The notes below the pieces were generated by a model. That model saw only the letters and a program-made list of their open reading frames with translations, made no database searches and was not told the origin of the DNA. Both the position numbers and the translations under genes were made by a program. A stretch of 5,741 nt of DNA from Candidatus Gastranaerophilales bacterium (lineage in GTDB: Bacteria > Cyanobacteriota > Vampirovibrionia > Gastranaerophilales > Gastranaerophilaceae), in assembly GCA_023662705.1 (NCBI GenBank), contig JAMPIM010000006.1, positions 1 to 5,741 on the forward strand. The letters are read 5' to 3'. The first letter of the stretch is position 1; every line of letters starts with the position of its first letter. This document shows positions 5,637 to 5,741 of this stretch, piece after piece.

Positions 5637-5655
5637 TATCTTGTTCCAAACGCAT

Positions 5656-5737
5656 GGGCATGTGGTGGAATGGTAGACACGCTAGTCTTAGGAACTAGTG
5701 CGAAAGCGTGGGAGTTCGAGTCTCTTCATGCCCACCA
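5656..5737 (+). tRNA. tRNA-Leu (anticodon UAG)
   Basis: This is a class II tRNA with a short variable arm. Acceptor stem GGGCATG/CATGCCC pairs fully; the discriminator is A (5734) and CCA is encoded (5735-5737). The anticodon stem CTAGT/ACTAG encloses loop CTTAGGA, anticodon UAG, reading CUA and probably other CUN codons. The T arm is GGGAG-TTCGAGT-CTCTT with two G-U pairs. The window ends four bases later, so no terminator or following tRNA can be seen. Confidence 0.97.
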
Positions 5738-5741
5738 TAAA

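Overview
The window is a compact, AT-rich bacterial chromosome segment with sigma-70-type promoters and strong AGGAGG-type ribosome sites. The large pyrophosphatase begins with a signal-like peptide ending in 'AFAG', which fits an uncultured Gram-negative, possibly anaerobic and host-associated lineage. Gastranaerophilales-like gut Cyanobacteria are my best guess from general impression only, at low confidence.

Layout. Left (1-1234, plus strand): the 3' end of a zinc/cadmium/lead P-type ATPase, overlapped by 19 bp by a complete metallo-beta-lactamase-fold hydrolase. These two look like one transcript. Bases 1235-1322 separate convergent genes, and I see no clear terminator there. Middle (1323 to about 2555, minus strand): a small accessory cassette read leftward from a good promoter at 2527-2555. 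It holds a short ORF with a displaced start (2172-2336), a 196-residue protein with a phage head-type Cys/His motif and a toxin-tail-like motif (1589-2179), and an 81-residue single-pass membrane protein with four cysteines (1323-1568). Then come a terminator, a tRNA-Ser(GGA) and a 64-residue protein of unknown function, the last two each with its own promoter. Right (3120-5531, minus strand): a complete 803-residue membrane-bound ion-pumping pyrophosphatase with promoter and strong terminator. It is divergent from a tRNA-Leu(UAG) at 5656-5737, which has a near-consensus promoter.

How the parts work. The pyrophosphatase (ion pumping from PPi) and the metal ATPase are housekeeping or homeostasis membrane pumps. 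The two tRNAs and the 64-residue gene are independent units. The cassette at 1323-2405 is the most unusual part. It looks like a mobile or phage-derived effector with a small membrane-anchored partner, set between ordinary genes; an effector/immunity reading is inference. The largest gene-poor stretch, 2337-2694, is a leader with a 14-bp palindrome, a promoter, a terminator and about 50 bases up to the tRNA 3' end.
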